A DNA stretch of 64,000 nucleotides from NCBI GenBank assembly GCA_030144725.1, contig JASKMD010000020.1:4482703-4546702 (forward strand), in the 5' to 3' direction. The notes under the pieces were generated by a model, which searched no databases, was not told where the DNA came from, and saw only the letters and a program-made list of their open reading frames with translations. Source of the stretch: Haematococcus lacustris (Eukaryota; Chlorophyta; Chlorophyceae; Chlamydomonadales; Haematococcaceae). Made by a program: the position numbers and the translations under genes. Positions 10,860-21,719 of this stretch are shown piece by piece. Every line of letters starts with the position of its first letter. Within the stretch, counting starts at the first letter, position 1.

Positions 10860-11076
10860 AGACCCAGCCTATTAGGCGTTCCTGCTGAAGTGCTGTGGTG
10901 TGCTAGGGGTTGTGCTGTGTGTGTGAGCAGCCTTCTGGCTGGATGGTTGCATTCTTGCACCTGAGCTATCATGCTCCTGGCTATCATGTGTGTTAACCAA
11001 TCATGGTTCACACTAGCCCCAATAAGCAGTATTGGCTGCGAGTCCTTGGATCTCCTTGGGCGGAACGGACCTCTTC
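10860..11076 (+). other. Gypsy A 3' untranslated region
   Basis: A short non-coding stretch between the pol stop and the polypurine tract. No other feature seen. Confidence 0.6.
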
Positions 11077-11089
11077 TGGGGGGGGTGAA
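11077..11089 (+). promoter_or_regulatory. Polypurine tract of gypsy A
   Basis: TGGGGGGGGTGAA directly abuts the 3' LTR start. This is the expected position and composition for the plus-strand primer of an LTR element. Confidence 0.65.
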
Positions 11090-11363
11090 TGTAACGGCGA
11101 GCCTTGAGCGACACCGTTCCCCTTTGCCCGCGACACCTGTGTACTGCCTATGGCGGGCACAGGTGTGCGCATTACTTTTACCGAGTGAGTAGGGCAGGTT
11201 AAAGCCTAGCAGCGCAAGCTGTGAGGACAACTGGTTCGATTCCAGGGGGCCCCGTTCTAAGCCCTAGCCCTCTCACGAGGTTTTCCTGTAAACTTCTCCA
11301 TGGCAGTTTTCCTCGCAACACGCAAGACGGTCTCTCGGCTAACAACGTGCACTGCACGTTACA
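11090..11363 (+). repeat. 3' LTR of gypsy A
   Basis: It is 274 bp and one base different from the 5' LTR. The A-box-like motif is at 11178-11188 and the B-box at 11233-11243. The GCAAG target duplication follows at 11364-11368. Confidence 0.95.
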
Positions 11364-11368
11364 GCAAG

Positions 11369-12182
11369 TTGCACCGGCGTGTAGCCGACACGCTGCCCTC
11401 CCTTGCTGTCCGAGTTGCGGCACCCTCCGACCTTGTGCACACTGATGTGTGCGGTCCCCTCCGCATTCCCAATGTTGCTAGCTACTGCTTTGTGCTCACC
11501 TTTCTTGATGAGCACAGTGGGCAATCACTCATAGCCCTCCTCAAGGCCAAGTCAGAGGTGCCAGCAGCCATCAGGGATGCAGTCGAGTGGTTTGAAACAC
11601 AGGGGGGCCGCAAGGTCAAGGTGCTGTGCAGCGACAAGGGGACTGAGTATGTCAACCAGGCTGTCAGAGAGTTTCTCAGTGGGAAAGGCATCATCCACCA
11701 ACAGACCGCCCCGTACAGCCCGCAGCAGAGTGGCAACGCAGAGCGCCTCAACGGCACGCTGTTTTTAGAAGGGTCGGTGCCTGTTGTACAACAGTGGGCT
11801 CTCAGTCAATTTCTGGCCCTATGCCTTGCGCTTTGCCAATTATGTGCGTAACCTGTCCCCGGTGCGAGGCAAGGCGGGCACTCCCTGGGAGCTGTTCTGG
11901 GGGGTGCGGCCCGATCTGTCAGCGTTGCGGGTGTTGGGGCACGGGCGTATGCCCACGTGCCCGAGCACATGCGCAGCAAGCTGGGCAGCAAAGCGGTGCA
12001 GAGGGTGTTTGTGGGATACGAGCTGAGCAGCAAGGCTTACCAGGTGTTGCTACCTGGTGGCAAGCTCTTGATCACCAAGGACGTGGTGTTCGATGAGCTT
12101 GACCGGGGGCCGCCCACCCGGGAGGCAGATCTGGCCATGCTCTTGCCACAGCCTGAGCCAGAGCCGGGGGTGCTGCACTCCT
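11369..12182 (+). pseudogene. Copia integrase core, interrupted
   Basis: The copia frame continues from 1714 after the gypsy insertion. The integrase catalytic triad is visible as HTDVCGPL, CSDKGTEY and GNAERLNG (nt about 11432-11755). A frameshift near 11770 and another near 11940 distribute the C-terminal half over frames at 11784-12026 and 11957-12265 (FANYVRNLSPV, VFVGYELSSKAY). Its last family-like residues are an acidic and Pro-rich stretch near 12160. Confidence 0.88.
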
Positions 12183-12183
12183 A

Positions 12184-12590
12184 CAAATTAGTCCCTGCAT
12201 TTCTCCCTGCACTTTTGCCGACCTTGTCCGATTGGGCTAAAACTTGGCCAGTTGGTAGCTGGTGATGTAAGGAATCCACACCAGAAATATCAGGTCAAAA
12301 AAGTCAAAGACGGAGGCTGGGGGGCCCGTAGCGTAAACGCAGGGACGGATGCAGGGATGGAAGGGAGACGCAGGGACAAATGCAGGGATGGAAGTGGGGA
12401 CGTAGGGACGAATGCAGGGACGCAGGGACCGACGCAGGGACGGATGCAGGGACGCGCGTCGTAGACATTCGTCCCTGCGTCCGTCCATGCACTTTGACCG
12501 ACCTTGTCCGACCAGGCTGAAACTTTGCACGCTGGTAGCTTGTGATGTAGAGAACCCAACGCAAAAGAAATCATGTCAAATGCTGGTGTC
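12184..12590. repeat. Insert of two 95-bp direct repeats around a GGGACG array
   Basis: Two diverged copies of a block containing CCGACCTTGTCCGA and CTGGTAGCTNGTGATGTA (12198-12300 and 12482-12580) flank a degenerate GGGACGNATGCA repeat (about 12337-12455). The block separates the copia integrase from its hinge and RT and has no coding content. It looks like a satellite-type insertion. Confidence 0.6.
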
Positions 12591-12592
12591 GC

Positions 12593-13981
12593 ATGCTGTG
12601 CATGTGCCGGTTGAGGGGCATTTGCCCTGCACCGCCAGCAGCTGTACCAGCTCCGCTAGAGCGCGCGCCAGCACCACCAGGTGGTGCAACCAGCAGCGTA
12701 GAAGCTGGCAGCGACAGCAGCGCGGGGGCTGGCAGCAGCAACAGCGCAGGGGCTGGCAGCGGCAGCAGCGCAATGACTGGCAGCGGTGCAGCTGGCAGTG
12801 GTGGGGGCACAGAGGCTGTTGGCAGCGGCAGTGGCGCACCGGGTGCAGCAGGTGGGGAAGGTAGTGGTGCGACAAACCTTTCGCGCCAATCCAGCCGGTT
12901 GCGGGGTATTCAGCCTGAGTTCGCTGGTGTTAGACTTGTGGCTGTGGCAGAGCTTCCTGCAGAAGGGCCAGCAATACCAGCTACCATCGAGGAGGCTTGG
13001 ACTGGGCCGCAGTTAGAGTAGTGGTCATTGGCTGCTGATGAGGAGATGCAGTCCCTGCTCATCTATGGCACCTGGGAGCTGATTGAGCTGCTCCAGGGGT
13101 GCCGTCCCTTGGCTAATCGCTGGGTGCTATCAGTCAAGCGTGATGGGCGGGGCAACATAGTGCGGGCGAGGCGAGACTGGTGGTCAAGGGGTTTCTGCAG
13201 CGGGAGGGCATTGACTTCCATGAGTTGCATGCCCCGGTCAGCAAGCATGCCACGGTGCGGGCCCTACTAGCTGTGGCAGCAGGTGAGGACATGGAGCTGG
13301 AGCATTTGGATGTCAAAACAACTTTCCTCAATGGCAGGCTCGAGGAGGTCATCTACATGCACCAGCCTGCCGGGTATGAGGATGGCTAAGGGCGGGTCTG
13401 CCGCCTCCACCGTGCTCTCTATGGCCTGCGCCAGGCCCCGCGTGCTTGGCATGCGCGTCTCAAGGAGGAGCTGGAGCAGCTGGGTTTCACAGCCTCATCT
13501 GCAGACAGCTGCCTGTTCACTATGAAGCGAGGCAGCAGCAAGGTGCTGTTGGCAGTCTATGTGGACGACTGTCTGCTAGCAGTCAGCCGGGGGGACATGG
13601 GGACGCTCGAGTGGGTCAAGAAGCAGCTGGCAGCTGTGTTTGATATCCACCAGCTGGGGCCTGTGGAGCAGTTTCTCGGCATGCGCATCAGCCGGGACCG
13701 TGCTGCCCGTCAGCTGGTGTTGAGCCAGGAGCAGTACGCTCTGTCCGTGGTAGACCGCTATGGCCTGGCTGACAGCAGATCCCGGGCTGTGCCACTAAGC
13801 ACGGTTGAGCAGCTGCAGCGGGAAGGGGTGCAGCCGCAGTCAGAGGGGGGTCACAGCTTTGCAGAGGTGATCGGCAGTCTGCAGCACTTGGCTGTGGTGT
13901 CACGGCCAGACATCGCACATGTTGTGGGGGTGCTCGCCAAGTTCATGTCTGCTCCTACCAAGGAGCACTGGCGACACATGT
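12593..13981 (+). pseudogene. Copia hinge, reverse transcriptase and RNase H start
   Basis: A Ser/Gly/Ala-rich hinge ends with SRQSSRLRG (about 12885). After a stop at 13019-13021 the copia RT begins (TWELIEL, RPLANRWVLSVKRD). A frameshift near 13170 leads to the frame carrying HLDVKTTFLNGRLEEVIYM. A TAA lies at about 13387, then ALYGLRQAPRAWHARL and the catalytic YVDD (about 13558) follow. The RNase H region is cut at KEHWRHM (about 13981), where unrelated gypsy sequence starts. No copia 3' LTR is present. Confidence 0.88.
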
Positions 13982-13984
13982 GTT

Positions 13985-14474
13985 GTTGAGCACACAAAAC
14001 ATGAGGGTCAGAGTGGGCCAACCTGGTACCAGAAAGCTGAAGCCACGCTGTGTCGGCCCTTTCCGAGTTGAGTACATGGTGGGCAGCGCAGCAGTGAAGC
14101 TGGACCTGCCTGTGGAGTAGTCGCGGATCCACAACGTGTTCCATGTGTCCCTGGTGAAGCCTTACAGAACATACGATGCCTCCGACCAGGTGCCTGGGCA
14201 TGCAGGTCCACCCCCACTGCAGTGGCTAGATGGAGAGCCAGAGTACAAGGTGGAGAAGGTGGTGGATCACCGGCTGGCCAAGAGCAAAGGCAAGCGGAGT
14301 GGCAAGCCTAAGACGAGGCAGTTGGAGTTCCTTGTCAAGTGGCAGGGCCATGGGGACGAGCACAACACGTGGGAGTCCAGGTCACAGCTGGTGGGATGCC
14401 AGGAGTTGTTGATTGCGTACCTACAGAAGCTCGGTTTGGAGGTTGAGATGGTCGAGGTTGAGGCGGTGGGCTGA
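13985..14474 (+). pseudogene. Gypsy integrase C-terminus and chromodomain fragment
   Basis: This fragment of another Ty3/gypsy pol reads RKLKPRCVGPFRVEYMVG, a stop at about 14118, then HNVFHVSLVKPYR and a chromodomain (VEKVVDHRL...EFLVKWQGHGDEHNTWES). It is diverged from gypsy A and comes from a different family. It is joined directly to the truncated copia RNase H, so one of them was inserted into or recombined with the other. Confidence 0.85.
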
Positions 14475-14600
14475 TGTGAGGAGGCCATGAAAGGAACTCA
14501 GACACCTAGCGTTAGTGTGGGCGCGAGTGACGGCACAATGTGCCTGAGCGGGGCAACACCACAGTGGTCAGCTGAGTGCAGCTGAGCCAGGTGGGGGGGA

Positions 14601-15087
14601 TGTTACGTGACCATGCTGAGTACAGTAGCATGCGGATCTGAGATCTCTACTCCCACGTGAGAAGTGTTAGTGGTGAGGTGTTTTGAGGCTGAATCCGATT
14701 CCCAAGCGGATGGACTACGCCCTGATCTGCAATGGATACCTCAGAATACTATAGCCGCTAACGGAACACACATGGTGCGGCGAGGGAGTGTTGTTACACG
14801 GCAGATTTGAGCACCGTGGATCGAAGCACATGTCTCGGTAGTGATGTCCGAAATTGATGTAGCAACACAACGAACGCTGCGTACCTGCACACATGCTCTC
14901 GCTACAACGAACAAAGGACGTGAACAACGGAACCCGCAGAAAAGGCTACAGTATGACAAGTCCCGCGGTCAATTTGACTACCTGGCCACATAGCCTTCTG
15001 TAGTCAAACGTTATGGGTGTTTGCTGCACCGCTAGAGTATAGAGCCGCTCCGTCTCTCGCTTGAGAGCGCGAGCGACGCAAATAACA
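14601..15087 (+). repeat. Possible solo LTR downstream of the gypsy fragment
   Basis: A GTGGGGGGGA tract (14591-14600) resembles a polypurine tract and is followed by TGTTACGTGACC. A matching TAACA end lies at 15083-15087, giving a 487-bp candidate. There is no second copy in the window to prove the boundaries. Confidence 0.4.
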
Positions 15088-15907
15088 AGTGCGAGCTAAT
15101 CGATGCTAAGATGTGTGTTGTTGTCCTAAGTGGGCATCAGCAATGGTATGAGTGCGTTAGACGGGCATTTCAGCTTTCCTGGTTCAAAACTCGCGAGGGC
15201 ATACATAACTTTGTTAGCTACATCACGGCAATGTCAAGAAGCTCGAGGGTGAAGGAGGCGTGCATGGTAATATCTGCCCACAAAATGTAGGCCAGGTTCA
15301 CGCCTAGGTTGGGCATCATGTGCTCAGTCATTGAAGCTCGGGACACCTATTCCGTGTAGCTTAGTGAGCCCTCTACATCCTGTTGTGCTTCGATCATATG
15401 TCCGTTACGTGAGCGAGAAATAAACTCAGTGTACGGGATACCGGGTATCATACCCCCCCTATTCAAGACAGTTGGGAGGGACTGACACACAGCCCATTTA
15501 CACCACTTCAGTCGGGCCACTAGTGGTCCCTAGTATTCCCGCCAGTGGTCACTAGTGGCCACTACTGGTCCGGCTCAAATGGAGGCCCTGGTGAGGGAGG
15601 CTGTGTGGCTGTCTCTATGAGAGTTGCAAGCAAAACACAACCCACAGTGGGTGAATCCTGCGGGGCTCCCTTGGCTCGTGCTCATGCTCTTCTCAGAGTA
15701 GAGGATGAAGGTGTTGTTATTGAGTCTGATGGATTCGAAACAACCGACACGATATCCATTGCCTTCCATGTGCTGCCCTCCATGCCTTGCATGTGGCCAT
15801 ATTCGTAATCCAACCTCCTAAGTGCCTACGGCCTTGTCTAGGAAAGACTGCGATCCACAGGGGGCTCAACAGCTGGGCCTAGGCCTGCCTTTGGCCTGGG
15901 TCGGAAC
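15088..15907. other. Intergenic region upstream of glycosyltransferase
   Basis: No convincing gene. A short palindromic cluster built on CCACTAGTGG and GGTCACTAGTGGCC (about 15515-15570) is the only structure noted. The last 100 bases should contain the 5' UTR and promoter of the next gene, but no clear TATA box stands out. Confidence 0.45.
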
Positions 15908-18780
15908 ATGAAGGCTAAAAGCAAATACGGGTTAGGGGCCTCCATTGGAGGCACAGTCGCGCTAGGGGTTGTGCTGTTGGTGCTGGGTACGGCCTTGTTG
16001 CCCAGGGGACCGGGCTCCAGCGTACCGGAGTTGCCCTCGCAGCCAGGTTCGACATCGCCTTTGTCAAAACACCTGCACAAGCCAGTCAATGTTCCGTCTG
16101 GGCAAATCACCGGCCCTGCCTTGCTCGCGGAGGTGGCAAAGCAGTATCCCATCAATAAGTTCAAATGCGGCAGCTGGGTACAGAGCTATGCCAAGCTGCA
16201 CAGCAGCATCCTATCCGGAGCAGCCCCGCAGCGCTATTCCATCATGCGCTCGAAACAGGAGTTTGGAAATGGCCTGGCAGACCGACTGGCCACCTCGGTA
16301 TCCATCCTTCTGTACTCCATCTTGACAGACAGGGCCTTCCTGTACGACTGGGAGCCACCCCCTCCTGTCAATGAGAGCATGCGGGACACCAGGTGTGGGA
16401 AGGCCCGCTTCTATGTGCCCAGCACTCACCTTTGGGTGGGCCTGCGCTCAGACTTCATCGACTGGAGATACCAGCCTGTGGATGTGGGGAACAGCAGCGT
16501 GGTGATGGACTACAATTGTGACAATAACATGCAAGAATACAAAGAGCTCTTCCGGACACAGGTCCGCTGTTGAAGGGAGCAGCAGTGTGTGTGCATTGAC
16601 TGGGGAGTGCCGATCACACCACTGCTGCTGCTGTACAGTGTGTCACCGGCATCATCATGACCAATACCGGCATCATCATGACCAACACCAGTTGCATCAC
16701 CAGTAACAGCGAAGGCTCATGGCATGCACACTACTAAGCAGTTTGCAGCTGTTGTTGACGCTGCTGTTGCGTCTGGCATTTTGCCTACACCTTGACATGC
16801 ATGCACCCACTGGCTTGCTTTCACCCTCTCCTCACCCTTCCCTCCAACTCACAGATTCTCACTGACCCTCACTGACTCCATGACACACGCCAGCAGCAAG
16901 CGCATGTCCTTGCCCAGCCAGCACAGGTGGCGTGCCGCGGTTGCCTGCCCTGCAGAACCTCACCGCTGCGGGTGATGGCGTCCACTCGGTGATCTGGCAT
17001 GCGGACCATGCGGGAGTATACGCAGCCTTCCGCAACCCGTTCCTGGCATCGCGGCTGAAGCAGCTCGGCTTTGAGCGGGAGACAGCTTTTGCCTGCCTGT
17101 TTGATTTCATCTACCGCCCCGCGCCTGAGGTGGTGCAGCTGTTTGCCCCGGAGCTCAATGTGCTGATGAACCCAAACATCCTCAAGATTGGGGTGCAGGT
17201 GAGGCAAAGCTCCCAGGCCTCATGCCCATGTGGCTGTGGCCTAGAAAGAGTGTGATGTTGGCACAGGGTGTGACGTGGCTAGAGGCAATGTGCCTGACTG
17301 TAGCTCAGTGTGATGCCAACCGTGACGAGGTCTACTCCGTCCGTGACCATGTGTGGCACCTAGTGCTGCTGTCCTGGTCTGATCTGGACCTTCACTCTGC
17401 TGTAGCTGCTGCTGCCTGCCTCACTGCTGACTGGGCTGACTCAGCTGCTGCTGCTGTCTGCCTCATTGCTGACTTGACTGCTGCTGATACAGCTGCTGCT
17501 GAGGCTGCGTCCTTGCTGCCTTCTTAGTTCCCGCTGCTGCCCACCCTGCTGTGGCGGCAGGTCAGAGTGGGTGACTGGCAGCTGGTCGACTCTTACACCT
17601 TCAAGCCTCAGCACTACCCCTACCTCTTCCGCCACTACTTTGAATGCGCAAAGGAGATTGAGCTTGCGCTGGCCAAGCCGGGCCAGCCTGTGGTATGGTA
17701 CACCTTGGTTGACATCCCGGCGCTGCGATGGGGCCTGGCTGCCAGGTGTGACCCCAGCATGGTGTAGAAGCGCATGGCGTAGCAGCGCATGGCGTAGCAG
17801 CGCATGGCGTAGCAGCGCAGGCATAGCAGCGCATGGTGTAGTAGCACATGGCGTAGGCAGGCCCAGCAGCACAAGGGCAACCGTCAGTGAAGCTGGCCTG
17901 GTGGCAGGAGGGGCCCTAGAGGCCACCTGGTCACCAGCCTGGCTTGATCCCTTGGGGGAAAGGGAGGGTTGCAGTCTCACAGCCGGGGGTTGGGGCTGGC
18001 CATCCATTTGAGCTGGCCTGGCCTGGCCTGGCTTGCACCCTGGCCTGCACCACCAGCATCAGTAGCCTCCCTGGGGGATACCACAGACCGACCTGGCCTG
18101 GCCTGACCCGACCTAACCTGACCTGACCTGACCTGACCTGACCTGACCTGACCTGACCTGACCTGACCTGACCTGACCTGACCTGACCTGACCTGACCTG
18201 ACCTGACCTGACCTGACCTGGCCTGGCCTGGCCTGACCTGACCTGACCTGACCTGACCTGACCTGACCTGGCCTGGCCTGGCCTGACCTGACCTGACCTG
18301 ACCTGCATAGTCCAGACCAGCCCAGCCTGCCTGCCTGGTCTGCTGCCCACCCCACTCCTTCCTCCTTACGCTCCCTTGCTTCACCGCCCCACCCCTCACT
18401 GCCTTCCTGGCCGCAGGTACCCAGACCGCCTGCTCATCAACACCAACGTGGTGGTGGAGCACATCGTGAAGAGCAGCAAGACCAGTGACCACGGCTTCCT
18501 GCAGGCCGTGGGGGAGATCTGGGTGTTCTCCTTCACCAGCCAGCACATCATCACCAAGATCTCCGGGTTTGGCAAGGTGCCCGGCATGGTGAACGCCAAC
18601 ACTGGCCCTGGGCTGCCCAACACCACCGCCCACTTCTACACCATCACCCACCCCATGAACTTCTTCAACCTTGTGGCCCTGAACAACCGCAAGAACCTGG
18701 CCTGGTGGCGGGGGCGCAAGTGCGGGCCGCAGTGGGCTGACGACATTGAGCAGGTCACCAGCGACTTCACAGGCATATGA
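15908..18780 (+). CDS. Fucosyltransferase-like type II membrane glycosyltransferase
   Basis: Four phase-compatible exons (15908-16561, 16956-17198, 17561-17745, 18417-18780) give 481 residues. A short cytosolic tail and a membrane anchor (residues about 7-31) precede a Pro/Ser stem, the usual Golgi glycosyltransferase layout. Family-like motifs are NGLADRLATSVSILLYSILT (about 121-140) and the IGVQ/VRVGD junction across exons 2-3 (about 296-304). The latter resembles the conserved IGIQVR box of xyloglucan-type (GT37-like) fucosyltransferases, which transfer fucose from GDP-fucose. The exon 4 segment FSFTSQHIITKISGFG fits the C-terminal acceptor region. The first donor (GTCCGC) is weak; the other junctions are canonical. 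Family membership is by recognition; substrate is unknown. It could be another inverting GT of the same fold. Confidence 0.7.
17763..17860. repeat. 15-bp tandem repeat in GT intron 3
   Basis: Five to six copies of GTAGCAGCGCATGGC just after exon 3, inside the intron. Cys-rich minus ORFs across it are artefacts. Confidence 0.85.
18076..18305. repeat. (CCTGA)n pentanucleotide repeat in GT intron 3
   Basis: About 40 units of CCTGA with interspersed CCTGG variants fill the intron before exon 4. The minus-strand GQVRS-type ORF is a repeat artefact. Its plus strand is pyrimidine-biased and lies upstream of the acceptor at 18416. Confidence 0.95.
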
Positions 18781-20023
18781 GGCCAGGCGGCACTGAGGGG
18801 GAGGACCTAGGGCCCCTGATGCCCCTAGGGGCAACCTGTGACCAGGTGGTCGAGGTCTGTGGTGACGTAGTGACCTGGGCAGCTGGGCCAGAGCTCCTCA
18901 TGCCCCTTGGGCCTCCTGTGCCACACAGCCATCCAGACCAGGCCTGGGCCTACTGAGCAGGCCTAGGCCCTCTGAGCCCTCGGAGCTCTAATGCTCTGGA
19001 GCCCCTGATGCCGCTGGGGCCTCCGGTGCCGCGCAGCTACCTAGACCTGTGGTGCCTCAGTGGCCTGGGCCCTCCGAGCCTGGGCCCCAGGGCCTGGGCC
19101 TCCAGGCCTGTCTAGACTGCTGTGGCCAGCCGCCCTGGACACCATGAAGTGCCGCAGTGACTTGGGCAGCCGAGCCTGGGCATCCTAACCTGGGCCTCTG
19201 TGCCTCTGGGCCTTTGGTGCTGCAAAGGCCTCCGGGCCCCTGGGCCTGTCCTTAGGGTATCTCACTGCCTGCTGCCCCCCTCGCGGCCTAGGCACACTGA
19301 CAGCTTGCAGTCTAGGGACTCAGCAGCTCCAGCGGCAGTGCCCCTCACAAGGTGTTGCCCCTGCTGGCCTGCAAGAGTGTGCTGTGGGCCTGTGAGCTTC
19401 CTAGGGCCTGGCTGTGGGCTTGGGGGCTGGCCGTGGGCATCCTAGGGTCGGTCCTGTGGGCCCTGTGGGCTTCCTAGGGCCTGGCTGTAGCCCTAGGGCT
19501 TGGCTGTGGGCATCCTAGGGTCGGTCTGGCTGGGTGCTCTCCTGCCCTGGGGCTGCATGCTTCAGTCCATGGGTTGGGTCATGGAGGTGGGTGTAGGGTG
19601 TCTCAGCAACGGCCTGAGGGCCGCACTGGCCTGGCCACCTACTCCCTCACTGCCCTCCTTTGCTATGCACAAAAGGAGTGGGTGTTGACTTGCAATTCTG
19701 ACCCTCTCTGCTGCTCTGGCTATCAGGAGCACCCCTGGCTCCTGGCTCCTTGCCTTCACGGCACAGACAAGCACCTAACCCCTGAGTTAGGTTTAAGTGT
19801 AGGGTTAGAAAACCCCCATCCCCCGCTACCCCCCTCTTCTGGCTCCTGGCCTTGACGACTCAGACAAGCACCTAGCCCCTGCCTTGGCTAGGGTGTCTAG
19901 CCGCTCGCCCGTCTCCACTGGCTGGCCCCTACTGGTGGTGAAGCACATCACCGGGATGTACAGCAGCACCTGGGTGGAGCCCTCTGATAGCAGGCCTGCT
20001 GTGCCAGGTGGAATGAATGATGT
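18781..20023. other. Non-coding region of CCTGGGCC-like degenerate repeats
   Basis: From 18781 to about 19560 the sequence is a loose array of GCCTGGGCCTC and CTAGGGCCTGG words without an open frame of protein-like composition. It probably includes the 3' UTR of the glycosyltransferase. A duplicated GACAAGCACCTA phrase (about 19766 and 19863) is the only other pattern seen. Confidence 0.5.
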
Positions 20024-20070
20024 GGCTTACACCGCATAAGCTGTCAGCCATTAGGCTGCTTGGCCAGGTG
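20024..20070 (-). repeat. LINE 3'-tail fragment
   Basis: This matches the first 45 or so bases at the 3' ends of the two LINE copies (53531 and 55465): TGGCTTACACCGC, then TAAGC.GTCAGCC.TTAGGCTGC. As in copy 2, an ATG/ATC-rich tract (AATGAATGATG) abuts it. It is probably a severely 5'-truncated insertion. Confidence 0.6.
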
Positions 20071-21654
20071 GCACTCCACACTCTCTACCAGCACCACACC
20101 ACTTCCTAGACTGCACAACAGGACAGCAGACCAGGGAAGAGGCTGCTGGCCTATACTACTGCTCTGTCCGTCATCAGATCATGGGCAAGCAGGGCGCATG
20201 ATACGTCAGTAACAGTTCGGACAAAACACACACGACCCATGCCACCAACAATGACAACTTGCATGCCATGCTTTTCAGCACCTTCTCAGTTTGTGATCCC
20301 AGAGCTGAAGTGCGTTGCGAAAAGTCTCCAACCCCTAAAAAGGAAGGGCGGCCAAGCGGCCAATGAGCCAATGGCTTCAGCGGTGCAAGGTGTCGACGTC
20401 ACACCTCGCACCTCCCTCGCATGCTCCACGCACTTTTTCTGTACGTTTAGTCAACGCACATTTGTACTCACCCTAGCCCCTAACCCCGACCCTCACCCGA
20501 TCAATTAATACCAGTGCTGCAGCGGGGTGTAGTTATGACCAGTCACAGATCCGATCTTCCATTCAACCCACGACCCCTTGCTGTCCCATTGATCTTACCA
20601 TGTCAGTGCCATCAGTCCCTGGACCCCTCCAGGCTTACTATTAACGAGCACGCCTGAATGATCAGATGTGCATTACACGAGGCCTGCACGCAATTTTCTG
20701 CATGGCAATTGTGTCCATGCTGTCCATGACGTGTGTGCGCCGGCTGCATGGTGCGTGTGCTTGACAAATGCTGCTCAGGTACCTTCTACATACCATATGG
20801 TGGGATATATTCCTATATCCCAAACCATACCGCCACTCGACTACCGCTAACCCCCCCCCTGTTCAACTACCCCCTTACCCAGAGAAACACAATCACTACA
20901 ATATCTAGACAGAACTGCAAGGTTCCTTCCCAGCCCTGCATGCAAAGCACGAACCAGGTAGCCCTGCTCAGCGCCCACCTGGACTCTAGCACCCACAGAG
21001 CTAGTGGCCTGCCACGCGCGCCACTCAGCTCATCAAACAACAACTCAGCACGAAGAGCCACTCCCCATCACACTTCCCCCTCAATTTAAACACATACTAT
21101 CTACTCACCAAGGGCGTGTCACACAAGAAGTCAGACCCACATCACTCTTCATGTCCCTGTGGCAGCGCTTGCATCGTGGGCCAATGTCAGGTGGTGGTGG
21201 TGTTGGGGCTGGTGGCGGTGGTGGAGGGCCTGGTGAATGTGGAGGGGTGGAGCGGGCGGAGACAGTGGTGGTGAAGGGGTTGGTGGCTCATCACAAGGGG
21301 TGGGGCAGGGTGGCCATGAGGGCGCTCACGGCCACGTACAGCTCCTCCAGCTCATCTGCCAGCTCATCCATCAGGAACTCAAAGCCGTACCAGCGCACCT
21401 GACAACCCCAGTGGCAGCAGCAGCGTCAGCGGCAGCGGCAGCGGCAGCGGCAGCAGCAGCCGCTGAGGTCAGCAGGGCAGGGCTGCAGCATGCCTCCTTG
21501 TCTACCCATTCTCTGGCGGCCACAGACGAACAGCCACGTGCGAAGGCAACCCCAACAAGCCCTCCTCCCCCTCCCTGCCCCCTTAGAAACGACGCCCTGC
21601 CACACCTTCCTGGCCCCTCTACCCTAACCCTCTAACCCTGACTCTAACCTCAAC
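20071..21654. other. Intergenic region, no supported gene
   Basis: No domain-bearing ORF or RNA gene was found. It holds a (GGCAGC)n run at about 21425-21460 and a GGTGGTGGTGTTGGGGCTGG stretch near 21190. The sequence from 20470 to 21120 is less GC-rich than its surroundings. Confidence 0.5.
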
Positions 21655-21719
21655 CTCGACCTCAACCCTAACCCTCTAACCCTAACCCTAACCCTAACCC
21701 TAACCCTAACCCTAACCCT
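21655..21719. repeat. Interstitial telomere-like (CCCTAA)n tract
   Basis: About seven perfect CCCTAA units (about 21678-21717) follow degenerate CTCAACC and CTCTAACC forms. The complement, TTAGGG, is the vertebrate-type telomere motif also reported in some Chlamydomonadales. Unique sequence on both sides makes it interstitial. Confidence 0.85.

Larger units (their letters stand above)
1715..11363 (+). mobile_element. Ty3/gypsy chromovirus A, nested in copia
   Basis: This is a 9,649-bp LTR retrotransposon. It has 274-bp LTRs with perfect TGTAACG/CGTTACA ends and a 5-bp target duplication GCAAG (1710-1714 and 11364-11368). Element plus duplication is 9,654 bp, divisible by three, and the copia reading frame resumes correctly beyond it. 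The order PR-RT-RNaseH-IN-chromodomain identifies a Ty3/gypsy chromovirus. No gag can be read, the protease lacks its active site, pol has two frameshifts, and a 3.7-kb DNA element sits inside pol, so the copy is not autonomous. The LTRs differ at one position that I could see, which suggests recent insertion. Confidence 0.93.

Noticed and set aside
17977..18834. 285-codon minus ORF rich in GQVRS
   Set aside because: It is a translation of the CCTGA repeat, antisense to an intron and the last exon of the glycosyltransferase.
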